Positions 1 to 10,136 of a stretch of DNA of 64,000 nt are shown piece by piece; position 1 is the first letter of the stretch; each line of letters starts with the position of its first letter. The notes under the pieces were generated by a model. The model searched no databases and was not told the origin of the DNA. It saw nothing but the letters and a program-made list of their open reading frames with translations. Origin of the DNA: Cyanobacteria bacterium FACHB-DQ100 (lineage in GTDB: Bacteria > Cyanobacteriota > Cyanobacteriia > Leptolyngbyales > Leptolyngbyaceae); the NCBI GenBank assembly GCA_014695195.1, contig JACJNW010000019.1:186001-250000 (forward strand), in the 5' to 3' direction. The translations under genes were made by a program, and so were the position numbers.

Positions 1-192
1 AGCGGTGGTGTGGAGATTGAGGAGATATCTCTCTGTGTCTACGTTTAAATTAGCATTCCTAACCGAGCGTGGAGCACCCTTTTAATAGTTAAAGACCGAA
101 GTTAATACAAGTTAATCTTGTCTTAAACTGGGTACAAATTCGGCTCTAAGTTCGATCGACTACACTAGAATTATTAGCCTGAAAATTCTTTT

Positions 193-780
193 ATGAAAAG
201 CCACCTTGCTCGTCACTTTGTTGTCCCGCTGGGAATTTTCTTAGGTTCGATGGTCTCCAGCGTGGCGCTTCCGACCCAAGCTGTTCAAGTTCGCGGCACC
301 AGCTATTTCACGTCTCCGCCTCGATTGGTTGGCGCTTCCACCACTCAGAATTATGTTTATGCGTGGAGCGTGACGTATTATTTTACGCTGGATGTCCCAG
401 AGAATGCGGGAGAACCTTTGCAAAGAGTGACGATCGCCCAAAATGAGGGTGTGGATCGGGTTCGTTTTAATCTCAAAGACACCGAAGCCTTCGAGGGCGA
501 TCGCAACTCAAACCGCAAAATCGGCTTAGGAGAAGTCACTCAGGATGACAAAACCAGAGCGATCACGGTGAATTTCAATCCGCCTGTTGCACCCGGAAAA
601 CGAGTGACGATCGCGCTTGAGCCGTACCAAAATCCAGCTTATGGGGGCGTTTACCTGTTTGGAGTGACTGCCTTTCCGCAAGGGGAACCTGCTTACGGTC
701 AGTTTCTTGGCTTTGGGCGGATTTCGATCTACGAGAGCCATCATTCGCTATTCCGCTTTAGCCCCTTCTTCCGGCACTAG
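193..780 (+). CDS. DUF2808 secreted protein
   Basis: This 195-residue protein has an N-terminal signal peptide (hydrophobic stretch at about residues 9-24, ending near Ala30). The rest resembles the cyanobacterial DUF2808 family: a beta-rich domain with a YTF-like hydrophobic strand, a central FEGDRN segment and a C-terminal GVYLFGV/GFGRISIYE pattern. The function of the family is unknown; export to the periplasm or outer surface is inferred from the signal peptide. The ATG at 193 is the first in frame and begins the signal peptide, although no clear ribosome-binding site precedes it. Its 3' end overlaps the convergent tautomerase gene by 4 bp. Nothing upstream (1-192) is recognisable. Confidence 0.8.
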   Translation: MKSHLARHFVVPLGIFLGSMVSSVALPTQAVQVRGTSYFTSPPRLVGASTTQNYVYAWSVTYYFTLDVPENAGEPLQRVTIAQNEGVDRVRFNLKDTEAFEGDRNSNRKIGLGEVTQDDKTRAITVNFNPPVAPGKRVTIALEPYQNPAYGGVYLFGVTAFPQGEPAYGQFLGFGRISIYESHHSLFRFSPFFRH

Positions 781-1130
781 CCAAAGGTTGCACTGTTCCA
801 GCCCCACATATAACCTTTTGCATCTGCAAACTCGATGTAGATGCGATCGACAGGGACATTCAAGGACTGCTGAATTTGCTGACAAAAATCCTGGCTCATT
901 GATTTCGTTTGATCTGGGGTCATTGAGCCAACGCTTTTGATTTCGATGTAGCAGGTTGGATCAGTTGTGCCGCCAAAGGTCATGGGTACGCCGGACTCAA
1001 ATGCTGTCATTACATACGATTCTGGCTTGCGGGTGTGGTTTGCGAGGGCGGCAGACAGATGTTTGAGTAGGTCAGTGACTTGGCTCGAATCGGGATTCGC
1101 GATCGAGGTTTGAACTTTGATTAATGGCAT
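777..1130 (-). CDS. phenylpyruvate tautomerase / MIF-family protein
   Basis: This 117-residue protein begins Met-Pro-Leu-Ile-Lys. The Pro next to the initiator Met becomes the N-terminal catalytic base of the tautomerase/MIF superfamily after Met removal. Length and pattern fit MIF: a PDSSQV segment, a YVMTAFE strand at about residues 38-45, GGTTDPTCYIEIKSVG in the middle, and a C-terminal VDRIYIEFADAKGYMWGWN. The frame is open to 1202, but I chose the ATG at 1130 because only that start exposes Pro2. Known members tautomerise keto/enol substrates such as phenylpyruvate in vitro; the physiological role in cyanobacteria is unclear. It is convergent with the DUF2808 gene. Confidence 0.88.
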   Translation of the reverse strand: MPLIKVQTSIANPDSSQVTDLLKHLSAALANHTRKPESYVMTAFESGVPMTFGGTTDPTCYIEIKSVGSMTPDQTKSMSQDFCQQIQQSLNVPVDRIYIEFADAKGYMWGWNSATFG

Positions 1131-1264
1131 TGTTAAGGGTCTCGCACTCAATGAGAGCATTGTAATGCCCGTGCCACTTGTGGAACAGGAACAGTCCCTC
1201 AAAAAGTGAAGGTATCACTCGTCATACTGAAGATAAGCGGTGTTCAGAGTCTCTAGGAGTGAAT

Positions 1265-1687
1265 ATGATGCAAGCTTCTCTACGGTGGTCAATTTTTCCG
1301 ACTGCGATCGCAGCCGTTTTAGCAATATCCGGTATGGCTGCGGGTCAAATGGTGTCAGTTTCACCGAATACGCAGCCGATTACGCTCAATGGAACATCCG
1401 GTGGCACAAAGAAAGATTCTAGCTGTGCCGGATTTACTTCCGATCAGCCAAATCACACCGTCCAGGTTACGGCGGATAGTAATTTGAGGTTTACCCTGCA
1501 AGGAAGTGGTCAACCGACTTTATTAATTACTGGAGCGCAAGGACAGGCGTTTTGTGTTCAAGCCGATCGCTTATCGAATGGCAAGGTCGAAATACCGGGA
1601 CGCTGGACTAGAGGAACTTACTCGGTATTCGTGGGCGATCGCGCACAAAGTCAGAATCCTTACACTTTATCGATCGCTCCACAATAG
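1265..1687 (+). CDS. secreted protein of unknown function
   Basis: This is a 140-residue protein with a signal peptide (hydrophobic core at about residues 9-24, cleavage near AAG/Q). The mature part is short and rich in Thr, Ser and Gly, with two cysteines (about residues 54 and 97) that could form a disulfide in the periplasm. I do not recognise a family; the pattern of a polar ligand-type beta domain ending in YSVFVGDRAQSQNPYTLSI recalls pre-peptidase C-terminal-like beta domains, which is only a suggestion. The start is set by AGGAG at 1255-1259 in front of tandem ATG codons (1265 and 1268). A strong hairpin terminator follows at 1720-1753. Confidence 0.7.
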   Translation: MMQASLRWSIFPTAIAAVLAISGMAAGQMVSVSPNTQPITLNGTSGGTKKDSSCAGFTSDQPNHTVQVTADSNLRFTLQGSGQPTLLITGAQGQAFCVQADRLSNGKVEIPGRWTRGTYSVFVGDRAQSQNPYTLSIAPQ

Positions 1688-1719
1688 CGATCGATTAGCG
1701 GGTGATGTTAGAGCATTTG

Positions 1720-1753
1720 AAAAGCCAGACGTGAAACTTCACCTCTGGCTTTT
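1720..1753. terminator. bidirectional hairpin terminator between convergent genes
   Basis: AAAAGCCAGA (1720-1729) pairs with TCTGGCTTTT (1744-1753). Inside it GTGA (1731-1734) pairs with TCAC (1739-1742) around a 4-base loop, with one C/C mismatch between the stems. It has an A-run on one side and a T-run on the other, so it can end both the secreted-protein gene to its left and gltD to its right. Confidence 0.85.
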
Positions 1754-1756
1754 TGA

Positions 1757-3235
1757 TTAAGGCAAATCAGTTTCGCCCATGAGATAGCGATCGCATTCTC
1801 GTGCGGCTCCTCGACCTTCGTTAAATGCCCAGACGACTAGGCTTTGTCCGCGTCGGCAATCTCCCGCAGCAAACACACCCGGAATGGTAGTTGTGTATTT
1901 GCCGTATTCGGATTTGATGTTGCTGCGACTATCGCGATCGAGTCCCATTGCATCGAGTAACGGTTGCTCAGGGCCTAAGAATCCCATTGCGAGTAGAACG
2001 AGTTGCGCGGGAATGATCTTTTCAGTTCCTGGAATGTGCTTCGGAATGAATTGTCCTTGCTCGTTGCGCTCCCACTCTACCTCAACGGTATGAATGGCTT
2101 TGACGTTGCCGCTTTCATCGCCTTCAAATCGGGTTGCGGTTCTTAGATAAGCACGCGGATCAGAGCCGAATTTTGCAGCAGCTTCTTCTTGTCCGTAGTC
2201 CATTTTGTAGACTTTGGGATATTCGGGCCAAGGATTGTTGGCAGCGCGTTCTTCGGGTGGCTTTGGCAGAATTTCTAGCTGTACCACGCTATTACAACCA
2301 TGCCGAATTGAAGTCCCGACACAATCGGTTCCGGTATCACCGCCGCCAATGATCACCACGTCTTTTCCTTGGGCGGAAAGTGCTGGATCAGCTTGGTCTA
2401 AGACCGCTTGAGTGTTTGCGGTGAGAAAGTCCATTGCAAAGTGAACACCTCCCAGTTGACGACCTTCGATCGACAAGTCACGCGGCTTAGTCGCTCCGGT
2501 ACACAATACGACCGCATCAAAGTTTTTCAACAGATCCTCAGTCGTTACATCCTTACCGATTTCTGTATTGCAGACAAATTTCACGCCCTCGGCTTCGAGC
2601 ACGTTCAATCGCCGCATCACGACGTTTTCTTTGTCGAGCTTCATGTTAGGAATGCCGTACATCAGCAATCCACCCGGACGATCGGCCCGTTCAAACACGG
2701 TGACCCAGTGCCCTGCTTTGTTCAATTGAGCCGCAGCAGACAATCCGGCAGGGCCGGAACCGACGATCGCGATCTTTTTCCCGGTGCGCTTTTGTGGCGG
2801 CTCAGGAGTGATCCAGCCTTCATTCCAGCCTTTTTCAGCGATCGAGTATTCAATGTTCTTAATCGTCACAGGCGGATTGTGAATGCCTAACACACAAGCA
2901 CCCTCACAAGGAGCAGGACACACTCGCCCCGTGAATTCAGGGAAATTGTTGGTTTTGTGTAAGCGATCGAGCGCTTCTTTCCACAGTCCGCGATAGATCA
3001 GATCATTCCATTCAGGAATCAGATTGTTGATCGGGCAACCGCTTGCCATGCCGCTGATTACGGTTCCGGTATGACAGAACGGAATGCCGCAATCCATACA
3101 GCGTGCGCCCTGAGTGCGAAGATTCTCTTCGGGCATCGGCAAATGAAACTCATCCCAGTTGCGGGTGCGATCGATCGGGGAAAGTTCCGAGGGCAGTTCA
3201 CGCAGAAATTCGATAAATCCAGTTGGTTTTCCCAT
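1757..3235 (-). CDS. gltD: glutamate synthase small subunit (NAD(P)H-dependent)
   Basis: This 492-residue protein is the electron-input subunit of glutamate synthase. It takes electrons from NAD(P)H through FAD and iron-sulfur centres to the large subunit, which makes two glutamates from glutamine and 2-oxoglutarate. The N-terminal iron-sulfur domain carries Cys46, Cys49, Cys54 and Cys67, then Cys106, Cys110 and Cys114. A GSGPAG dinucleotide fold at about 159-164 binds FAD, and GGGDTGTDC near residue 300 fits the pyridine-nucleotide site. The C-terminal part has the usual [18 protein letters not shown] motif. Length is typical. It lies 124 bp downstream of gltB on the same strand, which identifies the pair as the NAD(P)H-type enzyme rather than the ferredoxin-only GlsF. 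It ends at the terminator at 1720-1753. Confidence 0.97.
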   Translation of the reverse strand: MGKPTGFIEFLRELPSELSPIDRTRNWDEFHLPMPEENLRTQGARCMDCGIPFCHTGTVISGMASGCPINNLIPEWNDLIYRGLWKEALDRLHKTNNFPEFTGRVCPAPCEGACVLGIHNPPVTIKNIEYSIAEKGWNEGWITPEPPQKRTGKKIAIVGSGPAGLSAAAQLNKAGHWVTVFERADRPGGLLMYGIPNMKLDKENVVMRRLNVLEAEGVKFVCNTEIGKDVTTEDLLKNFDAVVLCTGATKPRDLSIEGRQLGGVHFAMDFLTANTQAVLDQADPALSAQGKDVVIIGGGDTGTDCVGTSIRHGCNSVVQLEILPKPPEERAANNPWPEYPKVYKMDYGQEEAAAKFGSDPRAYLRTATRFEGDESGNVKAIHTVEVEWERNEQGQFIPKHIPGTEKIIPAQLVLLAMGFLGPEQPLLDAMGLDRDSRSNIKSEYGKYTTTIPGVFAAGDCRRGQSLVVWAFNEGRGAARECDRYLMGETDLP

Positions 3236-3265
3236 AATTCAAGAATGATTGTGTTTCATAATTCG

Positions 3266-3293
3266 GTAGAGACGCGATTAATCGCGTCTCTAC
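3266..3293. repeat. 28-bp perfect palindrome between gltB and gltD
   Basis: GTAGAGACGCGATT (3266-3279) is followed at once by its exact reverse complement (3280-3293). Palindromes of this GTAGAGACGCG type are a common dispersed repeat in cyanobacterial genomes. It lies between gltB and gltD, which are otherwise probably co-transcribed, and would form a hairpin in the shared transcript. It has no T-run, so it is not a classical terminator. Confidence 0.85.
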
Positions 3294-3359
3294 GATGTCA
3301 ATTCAAAATCGCGTTTGTCCGATCGGGCGATGCGATCCTCCGTATCCAATGCGGCTCAA

Positions 3360-6300
3360 TCAGCCCCCGCCAACCCGCGCTACATCCCGCGCATTTTCTT
3401 CAAACACAGCCGTCAGTGCATCATCGCCGCTCAGCCCCGATTGTTCCGCCCGTTTCAGCGCCTGTAGAACCCGCTTATAGTCCCTCGGCATCACCTTCAC
3501 AAAGCGCGATCGTACTTCCTCCCATTGCTCTAACAGTTCTTTGGCTTTGTGGCTATGAGTTAGCGTTGCGTGATTTTGAATCATTTGACGCACGATAGCA
3601 ATGTCTTCTGGATCGTCAAATGCTTCTATTGCAACCATTTGAGTGTTACACCGAGTTGCAAAATCGCCCGCTTCATCATAGATGTAAGCAGTTCCGCCAC
3701 TCATTCCGGCTGCAAAGTTGCGTCCAGTTTTTCCAAGCACGACCACTGTACCGCCTGTCATATATTCGCAGCCATGATCACCGACCCCTTCAACGACTGT
3801 CTTGACCCCAGAGTTGCGAACACAGAACCGTTCACCTGCAATGCCGCTAATGTAAGCTTCCCCTTGGGTTGCACCATAGAAGGCAACATTCCCCACAATG
3901 ATGTTTTCTGAGGCATTGAAGCTTGATTCGATCGGCGGATAAACAACAATCTTTCCACCGCTCAATCCTTTACCTACATAATCGTTAGCATCTCCTTCGA
4001 GTTCTAGCGTCACGCCTTTCGGTACGAATGCCCCAAAGCTTTGTCCCGCACTTCCTTTGAAGTGGAGATGCACTGTATCTTCAGGAAGTCCGTTCCAGTG
4101 CCGTTTGGTGATTTCGTTACCGAGGATTGTTCCTACCACACGATTGATGTTCTGAATCGGCAAGGTTGCTTTAACGGGTGTACCCTGTTCGATCGCATCT
4201 TTGCACAGATCCAACAGCACCGTCATATCGAGCGATTTTTCTAAACCGTGATCTTGAGAAATCTGACAGTACAATCCCACCGCCGGATCAACATTCGGCT
4301 GATAGAGAATCTTCGAGAAGTCTAAGCCTTTTGCTTTCCAATGGTCGATCGCTTGTTTCGGTTCTAAAACATCAGTGCGTCCCACCATTTCGTTCAGCGT
4401 GCGGAATCCAAGTTGTGCCATCAGTTCCCGCACTTCTTGAGCAATAAACCTCATGAAGTTTTCGGTGTACTGGGGATCGCCTGTGAAGCTCTCGCGCAGA
4501 TGTGGATCTTGAGTTGCAATCCCAACTGGACAAGTGTTCAGGTGACAAACGCGCATCATAATACAGCCGAGTGTGACCAGTGGTGCGGTTGCAAATCCGA
4601 ACTCTTCTGCGCCGAGTAATGCAGCCATCACTACATCGCGTCCGGTTTTCATCTGTCCATCAGTTTCAACTACGATGCGCGATCGTAGATTGTTCAAGAC
4701 TAATGTTTGATGCGTTTCAGCTAACCCTAACTCCCAAGGTAAACCTGCGTGTTTGATCGAAGTTTGCGGTGATGCTCCCGTTCCGCCATCGTAGCCAGAG
4801 ATTAACACCACATCGGCGTGGGCTTTCGCGACTCCCGCCGCAATCGTTCCAACTCCGACTTCTGAAACAAGTTTGACGCTGATTCGCGCTGCTCGGTTCG
4901 CATTCTTCAGGTCATGGATCAGTTCGGCGAGATCTTCGATCGAATAGATGTCATGGTGTGGAGGTGGCGAAATCAAACCGACCCCTGGGGTTGAATGTCG
5001 AACTTTCGCAATCCAGGGATAGACCTTGCGGCCCGGTAACTGTCCGCCTTCTCCGGGTTTCGCGCCTTGTGCCATCTTGATCTGGAGTTCTTTTGCCTGA
5101 GAGAGATACAAGCTTGTGACCCCAAAGCGACCCGATGCCACTTGTTTGATCGCACTGTTCTTAGAATCACCGCGATCGTTTGTCCAGGTATAACGATCGG
5201 GATCTTCGCCGCCTTCTCCAGTGTTGGACTTACCGCCGATGCGGTTCATGGCGATCGCCAAAGCTTCGTGCGCTTCTTTTGAAATCGATCCATAGCTCAT
5301 GGCACCTGTTTTGAAGCGGCTCATAATCGCTTCGATCGGTTCAACTTCTTCAAGTGGAATCGATTGACGATCTTTGAACTGAAGCAGTCCGCGTAAAGTA
5401 AAGTGCTGCTGGTTCTGTTCATTCACTAAAGCTGCGTATTGTTTGAACAGATCATAGCTGCCTTCGCGGACGGCTTTTTGTAAGGTGTGAATCGTTTGGG
5501 GGCTGAATAGGTGGGCTTCCCCTTCCTTGCGCCATTGATATTCGCCACCGACATCGAGCGTGTGTCCGTTCGTTTGACGCTCCGGAAACGCATGATGATG
5601 ACGCAACAATGCTTCTTTGGTGATTACTTCTAAATCAGCTCCTTCTACACGAGAAGCAGTCCAAGTGAAATATCGATCGATCACCGAATGATTTAAGCCG
5701 ATCGCTTCAAAGATTTGTGCGCCTCGATAGCTTTGAATCGTTGAAATCCCAATCTTAGACGCAACTTTGATCACGCCTTTGGTAATGGCTTTGATGTAGT
5801 TCTTACAAGCGGTTTTGTAGTCTACGCCGACCATTGAACCTTGAGCAATCATTGAACCGATCGTTTCAAATGCCAGATACGGATTGATTGCACCGCAGCC
5901 ATAACCGATCAACATAGCAAAGTGATGAACTTCACGCGGTTCACCGGATTCAAGCACTAAGCCGACCTTTGTTCTTGTGCCTGCTCGGATCAAATGATGG
6001 TGCAATCCAGACACAGCGAGAAGTGCAGGAATCGGAGCTTGCTCAGCATTCACACTTCGATCGCTCAAAATCAAAATATTCACACCCGATTCAATCGCTT
6101 GGTCGGCTTGCTTGCACAGATCCACGATCGTTTGCTCTAACCCAGTCACACCAGATTTCGGATCAAACACGATCGGTAGCACGATCGATCTAAACCCTTG
6201 TTCATTGATGTGTTTAAGCTTTGCTAACTCTTCATTGCTGAGAATTGGCGTTTTTAGCTCGATCAAATGACAGCTTTTGGGTTCAGGCTTGAGTAAGTTG

Positions 6301-7949
6301 CGCTCTGATCCGATCGTCGTTTCTGCTGAGGTAATGATTTCTTCGCGAATTGAATCGATCGGCGGATTTGTCACCTGAGCAAACAACTGTTTGAAATAGT
6401 CATACAGCAGCTTCGGTCGATCCGAAAGCACGGCTAACGGCGTATCGGCTCCCATTGCTCCGGTTGCTTCTACACCATCTCGCGCCATTGGGGTCAGCAA
6501 CAATCGCAACTCTTCAAACGTATAGCCAAAAGCGAGTTGACGCTGAATCACTGTGTTGGGATCAGTCTGTGGTAGTTCTAGTGCATCTTTGAAATCTGCC
6601 AGACTGACCATATGCTGATCTAACCATTCTTGGTACGGATGAGCAGTGCTAATCTCTTGCTTAATCTCTTCATCCGAAACAATCCGCCCTTGCTCCATAT
6701 CCACCAAGAACATTCGTCCCGGCTCTAAGCGTCCTTTCTGGGCAATATTCTCTGGTGCAATAGGTAGAACACCTGCTTCCGATGCCATGATCACAAAATC
6801 ATCTTTCGTGACATAGTAGCGCGACGGACGCAAACCATTGCGATCGAGTACCGCCCCCATCATCCGACCATCAGTAAACGCGATCGAGGCCGGCCCATCC
6901 CAGGGTTCCATCAAACAAGAATGATATTTGTAGAACGCTTTGCGCTCCGAATTCATCGATTCATGCGCTGTCCAGGGTTCTGGAATCATCATCATCACCG
7001 CATGAGGCAGCGATCGACCCGATAACATCAATAGTTCTAAAGCATTATCAAAAATCGTGGAATCACTGCCATCAATGTTAATAACAGGCTGAGCTTTTCT
7101 TAAATCGTCACCAAACAATTCGGATTCAAACAAGGCTTGTCGAGCATTCATCCAATTGATGTTGCCGCGCAAGGTGTTGATTTCGCCATTGTGAGCAATG
7201 TAGCGGTAAGGGTGCGATCGCTCCCAGCTTGGAAAAGTATTTGTACTAAAGCGGGAATGCACCAAGCCTAAAGCACTTTCGACATCCGGATCGCTCAAAT
7301 CCGGATAATATTCACTGACCTGCAACGGCATTAACATGCCTTTGTAAACGATCGTTCGGCAAGAAATACTGGCAGGATACCAATAACTATCGATACCCGG
7401 AGTCCGGATTGCACTGTGCGATCGCTTACGAATCACATACAGCTTTCGTTCAAACGCTAGATCGTCCGTCAAATCAGCAGCACGCCCGATAAAGGCTTGC
7501 TGCATAAAGGGTTCGCTTGACTTTGCGGTTTCGCCCAGCGTCGAATTGTTCGTCGGTACATCGCGCCAACCTAGAACCGTTTGTCCTTCTTCTGCCACAG
7601 TCTGTTCAAACACCCGCCGACCTTGTTCACGCGCAGCACGATCGGGAGACGAATAAATCATTGCAACGCCGTACTGTCCGGCATCCGGCAGAACGATATT
7701 CAACTCCGCTGCAACTCTTTGAAAAAATCGATGCGGCACCTGCATTAGAATGCCTGCTCCGTCTCCCGTGTTCGTTTCCGCACCGCAAGCCCCTCGATGC
7801 TCCAAATTCGCCAAAATCGTCAGCGCTTGCCGCACGATCGCATGAGACGCTTTTCCCTTCATCTGCACAATAAACCCGACTCCGCAGGCATCATGCTCGA
7901 ACTGCGGATCATACAAACCCTGCTTCGCTGGCAGTCCGTATCTAGTCAT
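3360..7949 (-). CDS. gltB: glutamate synthase large subunit
   Basis: This is the roughly 1,530-residue catalytic subunit of glutamate synthase. The class II amidotransferase domain starts after a short propeptide: Cys22 in the HDACGVGF context is the expected N-terminal nucleophile after cleavage, and releases ammonia from glutamine. A central domain, an FMN-binding synthase domain ([22 protein letters not shown] and [12 protein letters not shown] motifs), the 3Fe-4S cluster (Cys-x5-Cys-x4-Cys in [12 protein letters not shown]) and the C-terminal beta-helix GXGXG domain follow in the usual order. I prefer the second ATG (7949) over 7955 because AGGG lies 8 bases upstream of it but only 2 from the first. 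Adjacent gltD supplies electrons. I found no GTA-N8-TAC NtcA site upstream. Confidence 0.97.
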   Translation of the reverse strand: MTRYGLPAKQGLYDPQFEHDACGVGFIVQMKGKASHAIVRQALTILANLEHRGACGAETNTGDGAGILMQVPHRFFQRVAAELNIVLPDAGQYGVAMIYSSPDRAAREQGRRVFEQTVAEEGQTVLGWRDVPTNNSTLGETAKSSEPFMQQAFIGRAADLTDDLAFERKLYVIRKRSHSAIRTPGIDSYWYPASISCRTIVYKGMLMPLQVSEYYPDLSDPDVESALGLVHSRFSTNTFPSWERSHPYRYIAHNGEINTLRGNINWMNARQALFESELFGDDLRKAQPVINIDGSDSTIFDNALELLMLSGRSLPHAVMMMIPEPWTAHESMNSERKAFYKYHSCLMEPWDGPASIAFTDGRMMGAVLDRNGLRPSRYYVTKDDFVIMASEAGVLPIAPENIAQKGRLEPGRMFLVDMEQGRIVSDEEIKQEISTAHPYQEWLDQHMVSLADFKDALELPQTDPNTVIQRQLAFGYTFEELRLLLTPMARDGVEATGAMGADTPLAVLSDRPKLLYDYFKQLFAQVTNPPIDSIREEIITSAETTIGSERNLLKPEPKSCHLIELKTPILSNEELAKLKHINEQGFRSIVLPIVFDPKSGVTGLEQTIVDLCKQADQAIESGVNILILSDRSVNAEQAPIPALLAVSGLHHHLIRAGTRTKVGLVLESGEPREVHHFAMLIGYGCGAINPYLAFETIGSMIAQGSMVGVDYKTACKNYIKAITKGVIKVASKIGISTIQSYRGAQIFEAIGLNHSVIDRYFTWTASRVEGADLEVITKEALLRHHHAFPERQTNGHTLDVGGEYQWRKEGEAHLFSPQTIHTLQKAVREGSYDLFKQYAALVNEQNQQHFTLRGLLQFKDRQSIPLEEVEPIEAIMSRFKTGAMSYGSISKEAHEALAIAMNRIGGKSNTGEGGEDPDRYTWTNDRGDSKNSAIKQVASGRFGVTSLYLSQAKELQIKMAQGAKPGEGGQLPGRKVYPWIAKVRHSTPGVGLISPPPHHDIYSIEDLAELIHDLKNANRAARISVKLVSEVGVGTIAAGVAKAHADVVLISGYDGGTGASPQTSIKHAGLPWELGLAETHQTLVLNNLRSRIVVETDGQMKTGRDVVMAALLGAEEFGFATAPLVTLGCIMMRVCHLNTCPVGIATQDPHLRESFTGDPQYTENFMRFIAQEVRELMAQLGFRTLNEMVGRTDVLEPKQAIDHWKAKGLDFSKILYQPNVDPAVGLYCQISQDHGLEKSLDMTVLLDLCKDAIEQGTPVKATLPIQNINRVVGTILGNEITKRHWNGLPEDTVHLHFKGSAGQSFGAFVPKGVTLELEGDANDYVGKGLSGGKIVVYPPIESSFNASENIIVGNVAFYGATQGEAYISGIAGERFCVRNSGVKTVVEGVGDHGCEYMTGGTVVVLGKTGRNFAAGMSGGTAYIYDEAGDFATRCNTQMVAIEAFDDPEDIAIVRQMIQNHATLTHSHKAKELLEQWEEVRSRFVKVMPRDYKRVLQALKRAEQSGLSGDDALTAVFEENARDVARVGGG

Positions 7950-8199
7950 TATCATTACCCTATTCAGTGGCAGAGAGCGCGACGGCTAGAGTTCCGGTGA
8001 AGATATCTCTAGTTCTCTTGAAATTCTCTTACACACTTCCGAAATACCCCAAAGGTCTTAAGGAAATCGTCAGATCTGAAGAAGAGAATATTCAAGTCTC
8101 TTTCTTTATCGTGATGGAGTTTCGATCGTCTGTGTTTACTGTTAATTAAATTCAATATTTGATTCACGAAATTGGTGATTTTCAGCAGGTAAAAATATC

Positions 8200-8670
8200 A
8201 TGAAACGCGGACAACTTTACGCCTTTGTTACAGGCATTTTTTTCTTAGCATTAGCACTTCTAGGATTCATTCCTCAGCTACAACATCCAATTAATGCTGT
8301 GGAAGTCCACAACGGAATTCAAATTCAACTCGGTTATCTTTTTGGTCTGTTCCCGACCAACCCTATTCTGAATACTGTATATGCGATCGTTGGTATTCTA
8401 GGTTTAGTTAGCTCGATGGGTTTGGGTGGTGCGCGATTTTATGGTCGTGGCTTGTTCGAGTTGTTTGCAATTCTGGCAATTCTCGGATCGCTAACTCCGA
8501 CCAATACTTTCTTTGGCTTCATGCCTCTGTTTGGCAGCAATGCTGCTTTGTACGCAGCGGTATCGGCTATCTCGTTCTATTTTGGATTTATTGATTCGCC
8601 CGGACTGCTGGAAATTGCAGCGAAAGCGCCAGAAAATGCAGTTCAGCTTGATAACTCGGTTACTCACTAA
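8200..8670 (+). CDS. DUF4383 membrane protein
   Basis: This 156-residue protein has about four hydrophobic segments (residues about 8-26, 44-54 with the following loop, 61-78, and 87-130 in two parts). The layout matches DUF4383: an initial helix ending LLGF, a loop with the HNGIQIQLGYLFGLFP segment, then NTVYAIVGILG. The family is of unknown function and is presumed to sit in the cytoplasmic or thylakoid membrane. It is monocistronic here, transcribed away from gltB across a 250-bp intergenic region, with its own strong terminator at 8686-8735. Confidence 0.8.
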   Translation: MKRGQLYAFVTGIFFLALALLGFIPQLQHPINAVEVHNGIQIQLGYLFGLFPTNPILNTVYAIVGILGLVSSMGLGGARFYGRGLFELFAILAILGSLTPTNTFFGFMPLFGSNAALYAAVSAISFYFGFIDSPGLLEIAAKAPENAVQLDNSVTH

Positions 8671-8685
8671 TAGTTAATCTATCAT

Positions 8686-8735
8686 CGGTAAAATCGGGGC
8701 AATCTGAGTGATCTTCAGTGTTGTCCCGATTTTTT
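8686..8735 (+). terminator. rho-independent terminator after the DUF4383 gene
   Basis: AAAATCGGGGCAA (from 8690) pairs with TTGTCCCGATTTT (ending 8733), with one G-U pair, followed by further Ts. The stem is about 13 bp long with an 18-base loop, and lies about 20 bp after the stop codon. Confidence 0.85.
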
Positions 8736-8813
8736 ATGGTTTTGTGGCGGGGTTGATCGGGTAAAATAAATCTACGGTTATTCTATCGACTTTAAGTAAA
8801 TTGGAGAAAAGAG

Positions 8814-9089
8814 ATGCAGATCGCGACGAATGATGAGCGCACGACGGCGCAGCGAGTCCGCCTTCGCATTCCAAAGCACTACCACCAAGAGCCTGTGATT
8901 TCTCAGTTAGTCTCGCACTATGATTTAACGGTGAATATTGTTGCGGCAATTCTGGGCGCAAACGCAAATGGAGATGGCTGGTTTGATTTGGATCTCAAGG
9001 GCAGCCATGTGAATATTCAAGCGGCGCTGTCTTATCTCGATGAACTCGATTTAGAAGTGTGGCGCGGCGAAGAATCAGACGGCTGGTGA
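8814..9089 (+). CDS. NIL-domain protein
   Basis: This 91-residue protein fits the stand-alone NIL domain, the small ferredoxin-like fold also found at the C-terminus of methionine-import ATPases. Seen here are RVRLRIPKHYHQEPVISQL, VNIVAAILGANANGDGWFDLDL and a C-terminal ALSYLDELDLEVW. In fused proteins this domain is a small-ligand sensor; for the free-standing cyanobacterial form the partner is unknown. GGAGAAAAGAG directly before the ATG is a good ribosome-binding region and supports the start. The 320 bp that follow hold no gene but a long foldback repeat (9161-9319). Confidence 0.82.
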   Translation: MQIATNDERTTAQRVRLRIPKHYHQEPVISQLVSHYDLTVNIVAAILGANANGDGWFDLDLKGSHVNIQAALSYLDELDLEVWRGEESDGW

Positions 9090-9160
9090 GTCGATCGATA
9101 AGCCGTAAACCCAAGCAGAATCGTTAAGGATTAGCGAATTGCGAATAATCGAATGCTAGG

Positions 9161-9319
9161 CGCGATCGTGCTGATCTCCAACGAGGATGTTTGAGCGGTC
9201 TTCCTCATTGCCACATCCCGCCCTGAAATAAACTTAGGGCGGGAACGCAAGGCAGCAAAGGAACTATCTATACTGTTCAGACATCCTCCAGGTCTTGCTG
9301 GAGCATCAATGCGATCGCG
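9161..9319. repeat. 159-bp imperfect palindrome (foldback/MITE-like element)
   Basis: The two halves of this otherwise empty intergenic region are imperfect inverted copies. The outer ends CGCGATCG match each other; GAGGATGTTTGAGC (9183-9196) matches the complement of 9275-9288 at 12 of 14 positions; a TTCCT...TGCC block follows in both arms. The apex is a perfect 9-bp stem, TCCCGCCCT (9216-9224) with AGGGCGGGA (9236-9244), around an 11-base AT-rich loop. The right arm carries a small extra hairpin, CTCCAG (9286-9291) with CTGGAG (9298-9303). No ORF lies inside. It could be a non-autonomous mobile element or a structured RNA; sequence alone does not decide. Confidence 0.7.
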
Positions 9320-9410
9320 ATCATTACCATAGAACCCTGCAGTGATCAGGCATGTGTTGCAAATTCCGATGCTATACTCAAAACACTTTTGTTTGTAAAG
9401 AATTGCAACG

Positions 9411-10136
9411 ATGACAACAGCGCTAATTGTGGGAGCGAGTCAAGGAATCGGACTAGAATTTGCGCGACAGTTTCTCAATCGAGTTGATCGCGTTTACGCC
9501 ACTTACCGCAGTCCAGAATGTGACCTCTTCAACCTTGAGCATCCCAACTTAGAGCGCTTATCGCTTGATCTCACTGATGAAACTCAGATCGAGAAAGCGA
9601 TCGCCCATATCAAATCAGAAACACCTGAACTTCACTACGTAATCAACTGCGTCGGTGTTCTGCACGATGGCACGATGCAGCCTGAGAAAAGCTTGCGTCA
9701 TCTCAATGCAGATCAATTACTTAAATACTTTCAAATCAATAGTATTGCTGCCGCAGTGTTAGCAAAGCACGTCCAGCCCTTGTTAAAACATCGCGATCGC
9801 GCAATTCTTGCGACCATTTCCGCTAAAGTCGGAAGCATCGAAGACAATCAAATCGGCGGTTGGTATGGATATCGCGCCTCGAAAGCTGCCTTAAATATGT
9901 TCATGCGAACCACTGCGATCGAATTCAAGCGCACCTGTCCCAACGCGATCGTCGTCACCTTGCATCCTGGAACAACGGATACCAGACTATCGAAACCCTT
10001 TCAGCGCAATGTTCCACCGGAAAAACTATTTTCAGTCGATCGAACTGTTCAACAACTGATAGCCGTTCTCGACGAGCTACAAGCTAGCGATAGCGGCGAA
10101 TTCTTTTCCTGGGATGGCACAAAGCTACCCTTTTAG
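9411..10136 (+). CDS. short-chain dehydrogenase/reductase
   Basis: This 241-residue SDR-family oxidoreductase has the NAD(P)-binding GASQGIG motif at residues 8-14 and the catalytic Tyr154-x3-Lys158 (YRASK). The NCVG segment at about 79-82 takes the place of the usual NNAG, and ATISAK provides the likely catalytic Ser. The C-terminal ending GEFFSWDGTKLPF is typical of the C-factor/CsgA-like SDR subgroup. The substrate is unknown. It is a soluble cytoplasmic enzyme. It starts about 90 bp after the foldback element, and its 3' end overlaps the convergent DUF1818 gene by 4 bp. Confidence 0.9.
   Translation: MTTALIVGASQGIGLEFARQFLNRVDRVYATYRSPECDLFNLEHPNLERLSLDLTDETQIEKAIAHIKSETPELHYVINCVGVLHDGTMQPEKSLRHLNADQLLKYFQINSIAAAVLAKHVQPLLKHRDRAILATISAKVGSIEDNQIGGWYGYRASKAALNMFMRTTAIEFKRTCPNAIVVTLHPGTTDTRLSKPFQRNVPPEKLFSVDRTVQQLIAVLDELQASDSGEFFSWDGTKLPF

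Noticed and set aside
1-192. Short open frame at the left edge that could be the end of an upstream gene
   Set aside because: Two frames stay open briefly, but with no recognisable sequence, so no partial gene is supported.
7956-8199. Possible NtcA site or glutamine riboswitch ahead of gltB
   Set aside because: No GTA-N8-TAC and no recognisable glutamine-riboswitch core seen in this region by eye; not called.
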